From Bedellia somnulentella (Eukaryota; Arthropoda; Insecta; Lepidoptera; Bedelliidae), in NCBI GenBank assembly GCA_963576735.1, contig OY755171.1, positions 434,001-498,000 on the forward strand: a stretch of DNA of 64,000 nucleotides, given 5' to 3'. Below the pieces are notes generated by a model. It made no database searches. It had not been told where the DNA came from and saw only the letters and a program-made list of their open reading frames with translations. Positions 1 to 11,429 of this stretch are shown here, one piece after another (within the stretch, counting starts at the first letter, position 1; each line of letters starts with the position of its first letter). A program made the translations under genes and the position numbers.

Positions 1-803
1 TAATTAGTTCCTTTAAATAAAAGATATAAATAGAATAGTAAAGAATATAACCTAAGAGAGCTATATAAAGTTTTCTGCACCAAGAACCCAGGAAGTAAAT
101 GTAGGCGATAGACAGCCTATAAGTAATTCAGAGTATGAGGCTGCAAACAAGATCAGAAGTGATTCATATCGCTGAATGTTTGATAAGGGCAGCCGCTGCA
201 TCCCAAACTTACGGAGTTACCAACACTTTGCCGTCATAATATGCCGTCGTGAATAAATGATTGGTTTATTTCCAAGTTGATCCGCCTTCTTCAGTGATAT
301 TGCGCAATATGGCGACACGTGTGTGCGATAACTGTTTCCAGTTGTTACAGGTTCGCGTCGCTTTGTTTGGTTTGGATCGATCACCTGTACTGCTAGTTTA
401 GTTTAGCGCTGATTTGTAGACACTGCATCAAACTACTTAATGCTTTGAAAGTATTTTTCTGGTTTGAAGGAATTTGGCCTGCCCTGGATAAGTCACCGTT
501 TAAAAACTACCAGAATTACTTTGTTTTAGGGAAAAAGTTCCTCGCTGATTTTTTGGCAGCAGGATACTATATGAATCATCAAAAGGGCGAATTATACACA
601 AGATCGTTACGCATATCCTTTTCGAAAGACTGTCAATACCTTATTTCTCACGTAAAATATTTTGTGTCACACGCCTCATGCTATCTTTGAGTAACTAACT
701 GCTAGTCGTCAAAAAGGCTGATTGAAACGAAGGTCTGGTTATTCAATTCAGTTCTAGAAACTAATTAATTTTGTGTTATTTCATGAAATGATCCTAATGA
801 TTA
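1..803. other. No recognisable gene
   Basis: AT-rich sequence with no supported coding region. The 81-codon open frame at 445-690 starts at TTG, has no recognisable domain and is treated as chance. Confidence 0.5.
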
Positions 804-2147
804 CCGTAAGAGCGGGTTACTTTAGCTCTAGCGGGTAACTATGGCTCAAACCGGAAAAAAAAATAAACTTCCCACCTCATCGTTATTATGGTGGCAAACT
901 ATCTAGTTGAATTTGCTAATGTTAGCTGGCGGTATTAGCACTCGTTTTTTATTGGTTGCACAGTTCTGACATGAGTTTTCACTGTCAGTTTGAATTCAAA
1001 CTTACCTGCCATGAACACTTGGACGATTTACGTCTGCAAACTTTCTTGTGAAACAGTGGGTTTTAGGTAAGTTTTACTTTATTATTTTATTTTTTGTGGT
1101 CAGAAATTTATTCATAAGTAAAATAACGGCAGAAACTATAGTGTTATCATAAGTTTGAGTACTAAAATATTCAAAATTAAGTGTGGGGTTACTTTAACTC
1201 ATATATTCGGGTTACTTTGGCTGTTCAGCCAATGTTACTTTATCTTTATCTTTTACAATGTTGTCTTTGAACTACCTAGACTTTGAATGACCCAGACAAG
1301 GGTATATACAGCAGGACCAAAAGCGGATGGATAGATACAGTGACCTTTGAGGATTGGTTTATCAAACATCTCATTCCCATTCTTAGGAAAAAAGATAGAT
1401 AAAAGAACCTAGAAGATCCTAAAGAGTCCTAACGTCCTGTCGGACTGTGAAAAGCCAAACATTGCGTTCGTTTGTTTGCCTCCTAATGCAATACACATTC
1501 TTCACCCACTGGATGTTGCTTACTTCAGGCCACTTAAATGCAAGTGACGTCAAATTCTATTGGACTGGAAGAGCAAGGCCCACTACACCAAAAGATCAAA
1601 TTCCTCGCCTGTTGACAACAAGTAAAATAATGATGATTCTCATTCATAAGACTGGCTGATTAGATACTGTATGACTTAAGTTCCTACTATTTTTGATATT
1701 TTATTAGTATAAAGTAAAAATTACGTTTTTTATAATAAATATTATAAAGTTTTTAACATTTTGTTAGCTTGCTGCTTGTTGATTTTGGAAAAAAAATGTT
1801 TTGTTAAAGTTTCCTTTGAAAATTAAACTTTTTTATATGTCAGATGTTTCTTTTTTTATATTCTATCACTTAAAAGTGTTTAAATTGGCTAAGTATTTGA
1901 TTAAGTATCGTTATGGAGTGTAAAAAAAATGCAAGCCAAAGTTACCCTCTTTTAAGAACAACTTTGGCTCAAAGTAAAAAAAAATATGGTCACAGTTTTA
2001 ATAAAAAATATATATATTTCTGGTTAGTTTTGATCCTCATAAACCATTTAAAACCAATAAACTGTTATAAACTCTTACCCCAACTCTACAGTAGTGATTT
2101 TTATAAAATTGTTAGAAAAAAGTAGCTAAAGTAACCCAACTTTACGG
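804..2147 (+). mobile_element. pogo/Tigger-like DNA transposon remnant
   Basis: The element is bounded by inverted repeats of about 24 bp. Each starts CCGTAA and shares the exact 14-mer GGGTTACTTTAGCT (near 814 and, inverted, near 2123). A TA dinucleotide flanks both ends (802-803 and 2148-2149), as expected for Tc1/mariner-superfamily insertion. Further GGGTTACTTT-type motifs lie inside (about 1208 and 1938, inverted). The interior keeps traces of a DDE transposase at 1320-1640. Family assignment rests on the HPLDVAYF block and the TA target site. At 1344 bp it is shorter than a typical autonomous pogo element. Confidence 0.7.
1320..1640 (+). pseudogene. Pogo/Tigger-type DDE transposase fragment
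   Basis: Translation gives GWIDTVTFEDWF (about 1324-1360), then after a degraded stretch PNIAFVCLPPNA, HPLDVAYFRPLK and RQILLDWKSK (about 1457-1590). In pogo/Tigger and jerky-like transposases these match the segment before the catalytic region, the CLPPNATHILQPLD block with the last catalytic aspartate, and the start of the C-terminal part. The middle catalytic aspartate region cannot be found. The frame is broken by in-frame stops near 1400-1450 and by a TGA just after FRPLKCK, where the family usually has Trp. It cannot make an active enzyme. Confidence 0.65.
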
Positions 2148-2283
2148 TATCATGTTTACCAGAAGATTGCTACTAAACCAGTAATTAATAAGAAGAATAC
2201 TCGACAACGACAATACAATTTTAACTCGGCGCATTAAAGCAACTGACGAGTAAGAGCCAATTTTTTACTTTCTCAGTAACTTA

Positions 2284-2650
2284 CATAACATAACATAAAC
2301 GTTCACGCCGTTTATCCCCAAAGGGGTTGGCAGAGGTACCAATACTCCTGAACTCACATGGCAAGCGCCATCTAGTTACCAGAGAAGGTACCCACGTTTT
2401 GCTTAGACAGTGTACTCACGTGATAGGGGGCAGGCCTATCGCCGTTTTGTACGAATACAATGTCACATGACTAAGTACAACTCAGCCATGTGGATTTCCT
2501 CACGATGTTTTTCCTCACCGTTAGCAACCATGATAAATTAACCACACATATGACTTTAGAAAAGACAAATTGGTGTAGGCCCGTCCCAGGATTGGAACTC
2601 ACGCCCTTCTGTTTTTCGGGCGGGTGTTCCACCCACTGGACTATCATGTC
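2284..2650 (-). mobile_element. SINE-B, full length, with TSD
   Basis: Full-length SINE-B on the minus strand, flanked by a perfect 14-bp target-site duplication TTCTCAGTAACTTA (2270-2283 and 2651-2664). On its own strand it begins with a tRNA-like head (A-box-like TAGTCCAGTGG, B-box-like GAGTTCCAATCC) and ends in TTATG repeats. The clean duplication points to a fairly recent insertion by LINE machinery. Confidence 0.88.
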
Positions 2651-2664
2651 TTCTCAGTAACTTA

Positions 2665-5600
2665 TCTACCTATAACACCTATAAAATGAAATTATATAAA
2701 GACTACTATACTACTATAAAGACGGACTAGAAATAGCGGCCTGCAGCTTTGAATGGATACTGTTGGACAGCTGTAAAAAACATGACATGGCCAGTTTCCA
2801 AAGAAGTGTTTCATAGTAAGAACAGTCACGCTAACTTTTATAATTGGCCTTACTGAAGATAATACAACTATGTATAATGAGGAATCGTAGCCAGGTTATT
2901 CTTCATAGGAGTTGTTTTGTACCTGTTACAATTACAATACGAGTACCCTCGGTCATTATTGTAAGATATCAATAAGATGATGGGAAGTGTAAAAACTAGA
3001 GAATCCATTGTGTGTTGCTTTCAATGATACGCAGGTACGGTGAGCACGAACCAAGTAGTCCATTCATTGCATCACCGAAGGGCATGTGTACATGACGCGT
3101 GCGGCGGGGAGCGGGGGCAGGGGACGGAGCGGCGCGGGGGCGGGGTCGCAGCTGCACCGCCGACCGGATGACCAGCCCCAGCAACTTCATCTCTATCCCT
3201 TTACCTAACTTACACCTTTTGATCGAGACTAACACGGTTTGAAAAATGTAACGTAATAAAAATATGTAAAACTCCTTACAAAGAATTCTTCAACTAGTAT
3301 CCAGTTTCGAACTTGGCCTTCTGCCTCTAAAATCAAAATCAAAGAGCTCGTATAAAAAACCTTAGACAAAACCGGGCAAGGGTTACAAGGTCGCCACTAC
3401 TTAGAATAGACCCGTTGTAATTTGTAAAATAAAATGATCTTTTAGAACTGACCTTTATTTTGCTAATATTTTAAAACAAGGTAATTGAACGGGCAGCTTC
3501 AAGCTTTAATTAAAATGTATCTAAATTTAGGTGCTCACAAACTTATTGAATAAGTTTGCAAGTGTTTTATTACAAAGAGTTGATGTACCCACGGTAAATA
3601 AAGTGACATACTCTATCAAAAAGATGCAGTCACTGCGTTGGAAGTGGGAGTATCAAATCTACAGGCAATTATTACTCTTTTTAAATAATATTCATAATAG
3701 TTTCTTCTATTTGATGTTTAAATATGTTTAACATATCTAATAAAAAGCCTTAATGAGCATGGAGGTCACCCCATATACGTTACAGAATTTATACGAAAAT
3801 ACTGATAATTTTTCCACAAGGTCAGTTGAGCACATAATTTAAAAAAAACTGCTGCCGCAGCCAAGACAAAGTGTTCGCAAAGTGTGTACGCATCGTATAC
3901 TACATACAGTATCCCGCGATTCAAGGGATAGTCATGTAAGATATATTCATACTTATTCATATAGCTTACATGACATATAAATATAGCTAACACATAAAGT
4001 GGTGGTCGTTATACGAAGTTTCTGTAATATAGATAACCTTATACTTCAGAGAACATGAAAACAATATTAGTTTTGAAAAATTTGATTTGAGATGGGAAAC
4101 AGTGGAAGTGACGAGGTGAAGTTGTTCAAAGCCACATCGCCATTGAATTGCTTGGAGAGGTTTATAGAAGTAGCAAGCAGCCGTCCCGCACATCACACGG
4201 CAGTGATGTAAGTCAGCACACAGGGTACCACGAGCGCGCTCCACCGCCACGCCTGGCCGCCGCCGCTCATGCTGCACTATGTAGACGTGACTCCTCTAAT
4301 TTCAGAGCGATTCACACGACTCTACCTGATACGGCACAGAAAAACTGCCGACCGATTGCTAAAGTTGCAGATAAATGGTGTAACTGCCACTGAAATTTGA
4401 TATGATAAAAACATAGGTTATTGCAGTTGCCTATTATATTTCAAATCTTGTCAATTTATGTTCAGCAATTGACGTATCCGCATTAGTGCTTTAAATAAAA
4501 ACACTCTGATACGGCATATATGTCACCTTAATATTGAAATTGCTCTTATTATTTAGCCTTGGATCATAAACAGCAACAAATGAATACGACCTAAAACTTT
4601 TTCCTTAGTATGCCTACCTTTCAACTCGGGAAAGTTCTCAACAAGGGCATCGGATCAATAAGAGCATTAAGATAGCCCCTGTCAAGAAGGGATATATTTT
4701 TGAATGATCAACCTTTTGAAGAACACGAGTGAGTTTCTCTTGGTAATTGTACAAATACAAATGTCGTACAGTCAAACGAGCAGTGAAAGCTGCAGCACCG
4801 AATTGATCACATGGTAATAATGAGGCGGGCATTTACGTTAACTGTTTCGTATGTTCATTGGACATTGACATTGCCGCTATTACCAATTGCCGTTCATTTG
4901 CTGGGTTGGACACACTTATAGATACAATCCTGTAGTAGACTCGTACAAATAAATATATATTAGTTGCTTGCAATACCATAGCGAATAGATGATGCAGTGC
5001 TACTTCAAGGCACTACACGACAGTTGCTTGTAATGGTTGGTGCGCTGGACAGTTGCGTGTCAGTGTACCGGCGTCGCTGTCGCGGTGGTGCGGGATCCGG
5101 CGTGCGATACTTTCCCACGGGTTCGCGTCGGTCGTGCCGTCACGACTCCCAGCTTCGCGGTTTTAAACGCTCGCTGGCAGCTAAGGTAAACTTACACATT
5201 AAAATGTCTGACTGTTTAGCCTCACAATATCACTCGCCAACCAATTGATGTTTAGAAATGAGCGCAACCAGTACGTTTCCCGAATAGCGAAAAATAGAAT
5301 GTAACAACGGGTGCAGATAGTTGGTCTGGACGCGGATGTATTAAAATAATATATTAAATATAGGGGCCACGTCCAACGAGGTCAATTGCTGTTGCAATCT
5401 GGGAACCGAATTAGAATCCGGAAAATAGGACGCGCTGCGCCGCGCCGGATATTCGCAGGCATTGGATCATGGCTTCATTAATTGCAATCAGCGCTGGAGC
5501 CGCCACCGGGACCGTATCACATGCATCGTTGGAAACCTCCCGACCGCGCTCCACAGATCATCCTGCGCAGACGCTACTTAACTCACGTAAAAAGGGGTCA

Positions 5601-6310
5601 ATTGCTCGCACCGATCGATGCCAATAAGAAGCCAATAAAGCTGCAGACGTTTAAGATACAAGCAAATGAGTTTGTTGTTTGTTTCGTTTGATACTGCTGA
5701 TTGCACAACATTATTTCGTTGATTAACTATTTAAAGAAAACGTTTAGTGACTATTAGATAGTAACATGTATTATATAAATGAGCCAAAGGGTCTTAAAGA
5801 ATGGACGTGCGTAATGGAGGCACGGCACGTTCTCGTATCATTAAATGTTAGTTGTGTAAATCCGGGCCGCGGCAGTTGGTAACTGTTATAATCTAGTTAG
5901 AAAGGAGGCAGTCAGCGGAACAGCTCATTGTTTGCAGCGAGCTCCGAGCAGCCCAACACTCCACTGTGGACCGCACTGTGCTCGGGCACCTCAACCGAAA
6001 CGAATCTTTTCAAACAAACATGATATCAGGCTTTTTATTCCTGGAAGAGAAGCATATAGGTTGCTTCTGACTACACATGGCATTGTAAATGGTGTTTGCA
6101 TAGATTCCCTCATATTAAAGTAAAAGTAAAGTAAAAATACGTTTATTAAAAGAAATACAGCATTGTCGATTTACAGGGGTTCCCAAACTAGGCACAGCCT
6201 GTCTCTTGGGAAACCAATTAAATAAATTATTGTGATATACTCTGCGCTTTAGATATAAACTAGTAATAAAAAAAAACAAAACAAAACTTTTATTATATTA
6301 CCAGATAAAT
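2665..6310. other. Long stretch without a supported gene
   Basis: AT-rich DNA with short GC-rich patches near 3090-3180, 4180-4280, 5040-5170 and 5430-5580. In each patch several frames stay open at once, as expected from base composition, and none shows a domain or convincing splice context. At 6181-6220 a short imperfect hairpin (GGTTCCCAA paired with TTGGGAAACC) lies next to an A-rich run. It resembles LINE 3' debris but is unassigned. Confidence 0.4.
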
Positions 6311-6323
6311 TGTATTAATATTA

Positions 6324-6577
6324 CACACACACACACACACACATACTCGCGGCTGTTAATCCCTAGAAGGGGTAGCCAGAGCTAGGGAATTAGAAATTCC
6401 TCAGTCACTTTTGAAAAGTTGAGTGGGGAAAAGATGTTGAGATAAAGGTTTTTGGTGATGGGTCTCCAACCGCATCGCCCAAAAATCCCTTAAAAGCCCC
6501 AATACCGTTACTCGCCTCTTACGTACACCCACCGGAAGAAATGGGGTAGTGCTATTCTAAGCCGACACTACACAGCA
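6324..6577 (-). mobile_element. SINE-A, full length, with TSD
   Basis: Full-length SINE-A on the minus strand between perfect 13-bp duplications TGTATTAATATTA (6311-6323 and 6578-6590). On its own strand it starts GCTGTGTAGTGTCGGC. It contains GGTTGGAGACCC, which resembles a polymerase III B box, and ends in a simple repeat that here has become (GT)n. There is no open frame. The family has at least nine good copies in the window, in both orientations. Confidence 0.88.
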
Positions 6578-6753
6578 TGTATTAATATTAAACCAATTAA
6601 AACAGATAAACTACGGCTATGGCCTTTATGTGGATGCCCTGTCTCATAATTTAATACATAGGCATTTGTGGGTCGATAGTATATTTCACTGCAATGTTAA
6701 TAATCCTGCACCATGGTTGTTTAGTGATTGAAACATATATTTTTATATTTAAA

Positions 6754-8113
6754 CTAGTGGATCGTCCCAGCTTCGCACGGGTAGCGGTGTTTTTTTAAAT
6801 ATCTGAGGTTTCTTTCTTCAGTCACTGCTCAAGCATTGTGAAATTCAGCGCAATGTTTTCAATTTATTAAATTTATAGCACTCCCTAAACAGACGACATG
6901 ATAGTCCAGTGGATAGAACACCCGCCCGAAAACAGAAGGGCGTGAGTTCCAATCCTGGGTCGGGCCTACACCAATTTGTCTTTTCTAAAGTCATATGTGT
7001 GGTTAATTTATCATGGTTGTTAACGGTGAGGGAAAACATCGTGAGGAAACCCACATGGCTGAGTTTGTACTTAGTCATGTGACAGTGTATTCGTACAAAA
7101 CGGCGATAGGCCTGCCCCCTATCACGTGAGTACACTGTCCATGCAAAACGTGGGTACTCTGAACACCAGGTGACAAAGTCACGTGATGTTCAGAAGTATT
7201 AGTACCTCTGCCAACCCCTTCGGGGATATTCGGCGTGAACGTTTATGTTATGTTTTATGTTATGTTATGTCCCTAAACAGTCTAGTATGGTGATTTTGAA
7301 TGCGCTTTAATGAACGGTTCAGTATTTCCGTTTAATAGCAAATTTTGGAATAAACCGCTATGAAGTATTCATAAATAACAATCTAAAAAATAATTCATTA
7401 CGTGATGTAGGATGCAACTACTGGCGCCATCTAGTATGTTATATGGAAATTAGTAAAGATTTGGTTTTGGTCACGGGCGCGATGGCTTATTTTATGTATA
7501 ATTTCGGTGTTTGTCTATCGATTACTATGATTCTTTTTTTATTGAATAGGTAATAATGTTACCTTTTTTAAATTTGGGATGAGTGAGAGGTTTACAAACG
7601 TAAGAGTAAACAAATATAATCAGAATGTTCCGAACTGCTAAGCTATCAGGAATTACACGTGTCATTGTGAGTCAACTGTAAAAGATAGACATAAACTGTT
7701 GAGGACTTTTTTTTAGATAATTTTATGAAGAATATTTCCGTCATACATAATTTCTATGTAAGTTTAACCATTAAGTCTGCACACGCGACGGAAGCTTAAA
7801 AAATGGAGTAACATCTCCCGTTTTCCCAAATTTTTCCCAAAATTCCCCTTTACTACTCTGCTGGAAAGTATACAAAAACCTGCGCAGGAGTATGAAGAAT
7901 AATTGTACCAAGTTTCGTTAAAATCCGTCGAGTAGTTTTTGTTTCCATAAGGAACATACAAACCGACAGACAGACAGACAGACAGACAGACAAAAATTTT
8001 ACTGATTGCATTTTTGGCATCAGTATCGATCCCTAATCACCACCTGATAGTTATTTTGAAAATATATTTCATGTACAGAATTGACCTCTCTACAGATTTA
8101 TTATAAGTATAGA
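6754..8113 (-). mobile_element. Helitron-C, non-autonomous, with nested SINE
   Basis: On the minus strand the element begins TCTATACTTATAATAAATC and ends GACGATCCACTAG. The 5'-TC and 3'-CTAG termini, a small hairpin near the 3' end (CCCG-loop-TGGG), lack of a target duplication and insertion between A and T are Helitron hallmarks. It has no Rep/helicase gene. SINE-B at 6893-7269 interrupts it. A GACA microsatellite of seven repeats lies at 7965-7992. Near-identical relatives lie at 56140-58034 and 60126-61102. Confidence 0.85.
6893..7269 (+). mobile_element. SINE-B nested in Helitron-C
   Basis: Full-length SINE-B on the plus strand, flanked by the 11-bp duplication TCCCTAAACAG (6882-6892 and 7270-7280), which is Helitron sequence. 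The tRNA-like head spans about 6893-6962 with A-box-like TAGTCCAGTGG and B-box-like GAGTTCCAATCC. The tail is TTATG repeats. The insertion post-dates the Helitron. Confidence 0.9.
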
Positions 8114-8455
8114 TAACATAACATAACATAAACGTTCACGCCGAATATCCCCGAAGGGGTTGGCAGAGGTACTAATACTTCTGAACATCACGTGACTTTG
8201 TCACCTGGTGTTCAGAGTACCCACGTTTTGCATGGACAGTGTAATCACGTGATAGGGAGCAGGCCTATCGCCGTTTTGTACGAATACACTGTCACATGAC
8301 TAAGTACAACTCAGCCATGTGGGTTTCCTCACGATGTTTTCCCTCACCGTTAACAACCATGATAAATTAACCACACATATGTCTTTAGAAAAGACAAATT
8401 GGTGTAGGCCCGACCCAGGATTTGAACACTAGTCGTTTGCACGATAACCGAGTGT
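8114..8455 (-). mobile_element. SINE-B variant directly abutting the Helitron
   Basis: SINE-B on the minus strand, joined directly to the Helitron 5' end. Its tRNA-like head differs from the other copies around 8430-8455 and ends in a T-rich run. It is a variant subfamily or a copy truncated at its 5' end. No clear target duplication was found. Confidence 0.75.
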
Positions 8456-8674
8456 TCTTTTTTTTTTAATCCGTGGTATTTTGTAATTCTTTGTGTAATA
8501 TCTATTATCTGAGGGTAAAAATAAATACATTATTTCTTACTATAAAAAAGTAGAGATTGAAAAGAGATTGAAATTCAGAAATGCCTAGGTACACGAAGTC
8601 AAATCAAGACCTCTTCTACAATGTCTCTATAACGTAATTTTATATCACTGAATAAATTAAACATGTAAATCGCT

Positions 8675-8938
8675 GTTTAAAAATTTGCTGTGTAGTGTCG
8701 GCTTAGAATAACACTACCCCATTTCTGCCGGTGGGTGTACGTAAGAGGCGACTAACGGTATTGGGGCTATTAAGGGATTTTTGGGCGATGCGGTTGGAGA
8801 CCCATCACCAACAACCTTTATTTTACCTTCTTTTCCCCACGCAACTTCCAAAAGTGGCTGAGGAATTTCTAATTCCTTAGCTCTGGCTACCCCTTCTAGG
8901 GATTTATAGCCGTGAGTATATGTATGTATATGTATGTA
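8675..8938 (+). mobile_element. SINE-A with TSD
   Basis: Plus-strand SINE-A between 11-bp duplications TGTAAATCGCT (8664-8674 and 8939-8949). The usual first base of the family is at 8687. The 12 bases before it are a short 5' extension present in this copy only. The tail is TATG repeats. Confidence 0.88.
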
Positions 8939-8949
8939 TGTAAATCGCT

Positions 8950-10614
8950 ATATTGAATCCCAGGAATACCTCCAGAAAAAAATGTGTAAACGTTATGTAT
9001 TACATTTTTTAAATTCGATGATCCTAAAATAACATCTAAATATTGTTGAAAAATTTATTGATACCAATCGTAATGTTATCACCGTAATAACACTTTCTAA
9101 TGGATGTTCTCACGTGGGATTTGTTGTTATCTATGACGATTATCAAGCCCGAACCGGTTGGACAAAGTGGTCGAAGTGCGACGCGCGATTGACCTTAAAC
9201 TATTTGCATTAACAATAGCGACTCCAATGTATTCTGTCGCAAACAAAATAAGGACGCGATTAATATGCCACCCGTCTGACCTTAGTATCCGATACACATC
9301 GAATGAATGGCCATAGAATTCGTGGATTTGTCCTGTATACTATATGTTGCATGAAGGATAAGTAAACAGAGTGGATGCGTGGGCGCGCTGTTCGTGGTAG
9401 CTGCGGATCCAGTGCAGAGATTGTTTACAAAGACTCGTTGCGCAACGCCGACCTCCACTCTCCAGCCCGCACCGGAGCAGCGCGCAGCTGCATCACCAGC
9501 GCCGGCAAAACACCGACGTGCTGACAGATATATGGTGCACCATATGCGGTAGCGCTATTCTTATATATACTTTCAATAGTTCCAACTGCCGCATACATAA
9601 TATCGTGCAAGTTACTCTCCAAAGGTCGTAGGTGAGTGGAACTGACCCTATGTAACGTTACGACATAACGATTGTCTCCACGAATCGAGATTACTGCTTT
9701 CTCTTTTGTCCAGCCCGAGGCTCGGCCGCGCGGCTAGCCTAATGACCACCGCGGCTCGTACTACGTTGCAAATATCGTTGCATCGATAACTTTAATCACA
9801 GCCGAGATCGACGCAATCGCGATAAAAACATACAAGTTGCGTAATGAAACGACTCGAGTGAAATTGGATTTGGTGAGACGGCGACAGGAACGATCTAAGA
9901 TTTATGCCCCTGCAAAAAGACTTATTTCATCCACGGCGTGACATTCCATTAGAATGCGAGTGCTACGTGGTCTGCGTTGCATCATTCGGCGGTCGGCTGC
10001 ACTTCGTCACGCAGCACGGCGAGAACTCGTCTGCAATACTCATGGACGTATGGACCACTTTTAGCTAATGATACTCTAGCTAAATTCCAGCCGCACATGC
10101 TATCGAAACCGACCAACGTCATATTGCCTAATTAGCACGAGTCGATTCGCTCCGAAGATCAGTATCTGGAATTATTCAATTAAGAACCCACCGCATAATA
10201 AACTTTTATAATCTAACAAACCGCAACATACAAATTAGATTTCTCTCGAATCAACCATCCATTAAAGTAAGCTCGTCTATTTTGACGAAGTCGTGACGTA
10301 AATCCACTTCTCGAGTTACCCAACGAGTTGGACGTTATAGTGTATATCGTTCGCGTTCTGGTGCGACTCGTGATTGACGAGAGAGGGTTAAAGATTTAGT
10401 GAATCAGTTGGCGACAGCGCGGTGCGGCAGGGTTCACTGCCTCCGGAACCGGTTTCCGTCAGAGTAAACAATAACACCGTCACTGCTGCGCGTACATCGC
10501 CGCGCTCGCCGTCCACTCGACACGACTGAGATAATAAGTCGTCGCATTTGGAGCTACAGATCACTTACACAACCGCCGACAATCGACAACCGTGACAGAG
10601 ACAGACCCAGGATC
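8950..10614. other. No supported gene; GC-richer than average
   Basis: No domain or transposon was recognised. GC content rises at 9370-9620, 9700-9760 and 10330-10560. The 65-codon frame at 9425-9622 (minus) has no recognisable feature. The 10330-10614 part, next to the splice-like site at 10615, could include a leader exon or promoter, but nothing proves it. Confidence 0.35.
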
Positions 10615-10830
10615 ACTTACCTGAAAAGAAACAAAACATAAATCAATAAAGCGAGTATGGCTATAGAGGCAGATCGGTTTTGGTTTTGAGGAGCCGGAAC
10701 AAGTATGACGGGTTCACCAATATCCGGTGCGATCAACGGTACACACAGGTAGATACCCAAATCGGGCCATTTTATATCTTCATTAGGTAAATTAGCTATC
10801 AAAATATAGACCGAATCGATCAACTGAAGA
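10615..10830 (-). other. Candidate exon end or recursive splice site
   Basis: On the minus strand a pyrimidine-rich run ends in TTTCTTTTCAG and is followed at once by GTAAGT (10615-10620). This is both a strong 3' splice site and a perfect 5' splice site with no exon between. It could be a recursive splice site of a long intron, or just the donor of an exon. In favour of an exon, the upstream frame (10830 to 10621) is open. It reads LIDSVYILIANLPNEDIKWP and then ends in the hydrophobic stretch SIAILALLIYVLFLF, and it is preceded by a possible acceptor TTTCTTCAG near 10820. I do not recognise the protein. Confidence 0.35.
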
Positions 10831-11159
10831 AACTGTCGACATATTTTGAATGAGTTTGTTTTCAATAAAACATAATAACAGATGACTGTATAATATAATA
10901 TTTATCAGCTAAAAGAGCAGCGAGGTCGTCAATATGTGTATCAACACCAGCGCGACTCCCGCGCGGCAGGTACGGCGCGGCTGCTGTCTGGCGGTGTCGC
11001 GCGCATTGCACATATGCGCTGCAGTGTGTTTCACACGATGCACGTGACAACTATACTTACTACACTCCTTCGCAAGCTCTTTGTCGTCACACTGAGTTAT
11101 TTTATTTTCATAACACATATACGATAGTTTTCTTTCAAATCTGGGTTATTAGTTACAGC

Positions 11160-11419
11160 AGTTAGGAAATTGGTAAAAGGTATCTATAGAGCTAATGTGG
11201 AAGGTAATGTTAGTAGAGGACGGCCACGAAAGACACACTTGGACCAAATTGAAAGTGTGCTCAAAAAGGCAGGCGTCCGAAGTATGAAGAATAAAAGAGC
11301 ATGTATGAAAAGATTGATGGATGTAGACGAAGCAAGAGAGGTTTGCCAGGATCGTACAAAGTGGCGATCGATAGTCTCTGCCTACCCCAATGGGAATTAA
11401 CGGCGTGAGTATATGTATG
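11160..11419 (+). pseudogene. RTE-D LINE 3' end, 5'-truncated, with TSD
   Basis: The last 70-odd codons of an RTE-type LINE ORF2 followed by its 3' tail, flanked by 10-bp duplications TAGTTACAGC (11150-11159 and 11420-11429). The frame reads ANVEGNVSRGRPRKTHLDQI and later DRTKWRSIVSAYPNGN before the TAA at 11398-11400. This is the basic C-terminus seen after the reverse transcriptase in this family. The tail GGCGTGAGTATATGTATG follows. Such 5' truncation is normal for target-primed reverse transcription. Confidence 0.85.
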
Positions 11420-11429
11420 TAGTTACAGC

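Noticed and set aside
780..2200. piggyBac-type element
   Set aside because: The target site is TA, not TTAA, and the coding trace matches pogo/Tigger.
6889..6962. tRNA gene in the SINE-B head
   Set aside because: A and B boxes are present, but the cloverleaf is degenerate and the same block recurs at the head of dispersed SINE copies.
7965..7992. CRISPR-like or regulatory direct repeat
   Set aside because: Simple GACA microsatellite inside a Helitron; no spacers, and the genome is eukaryotic.
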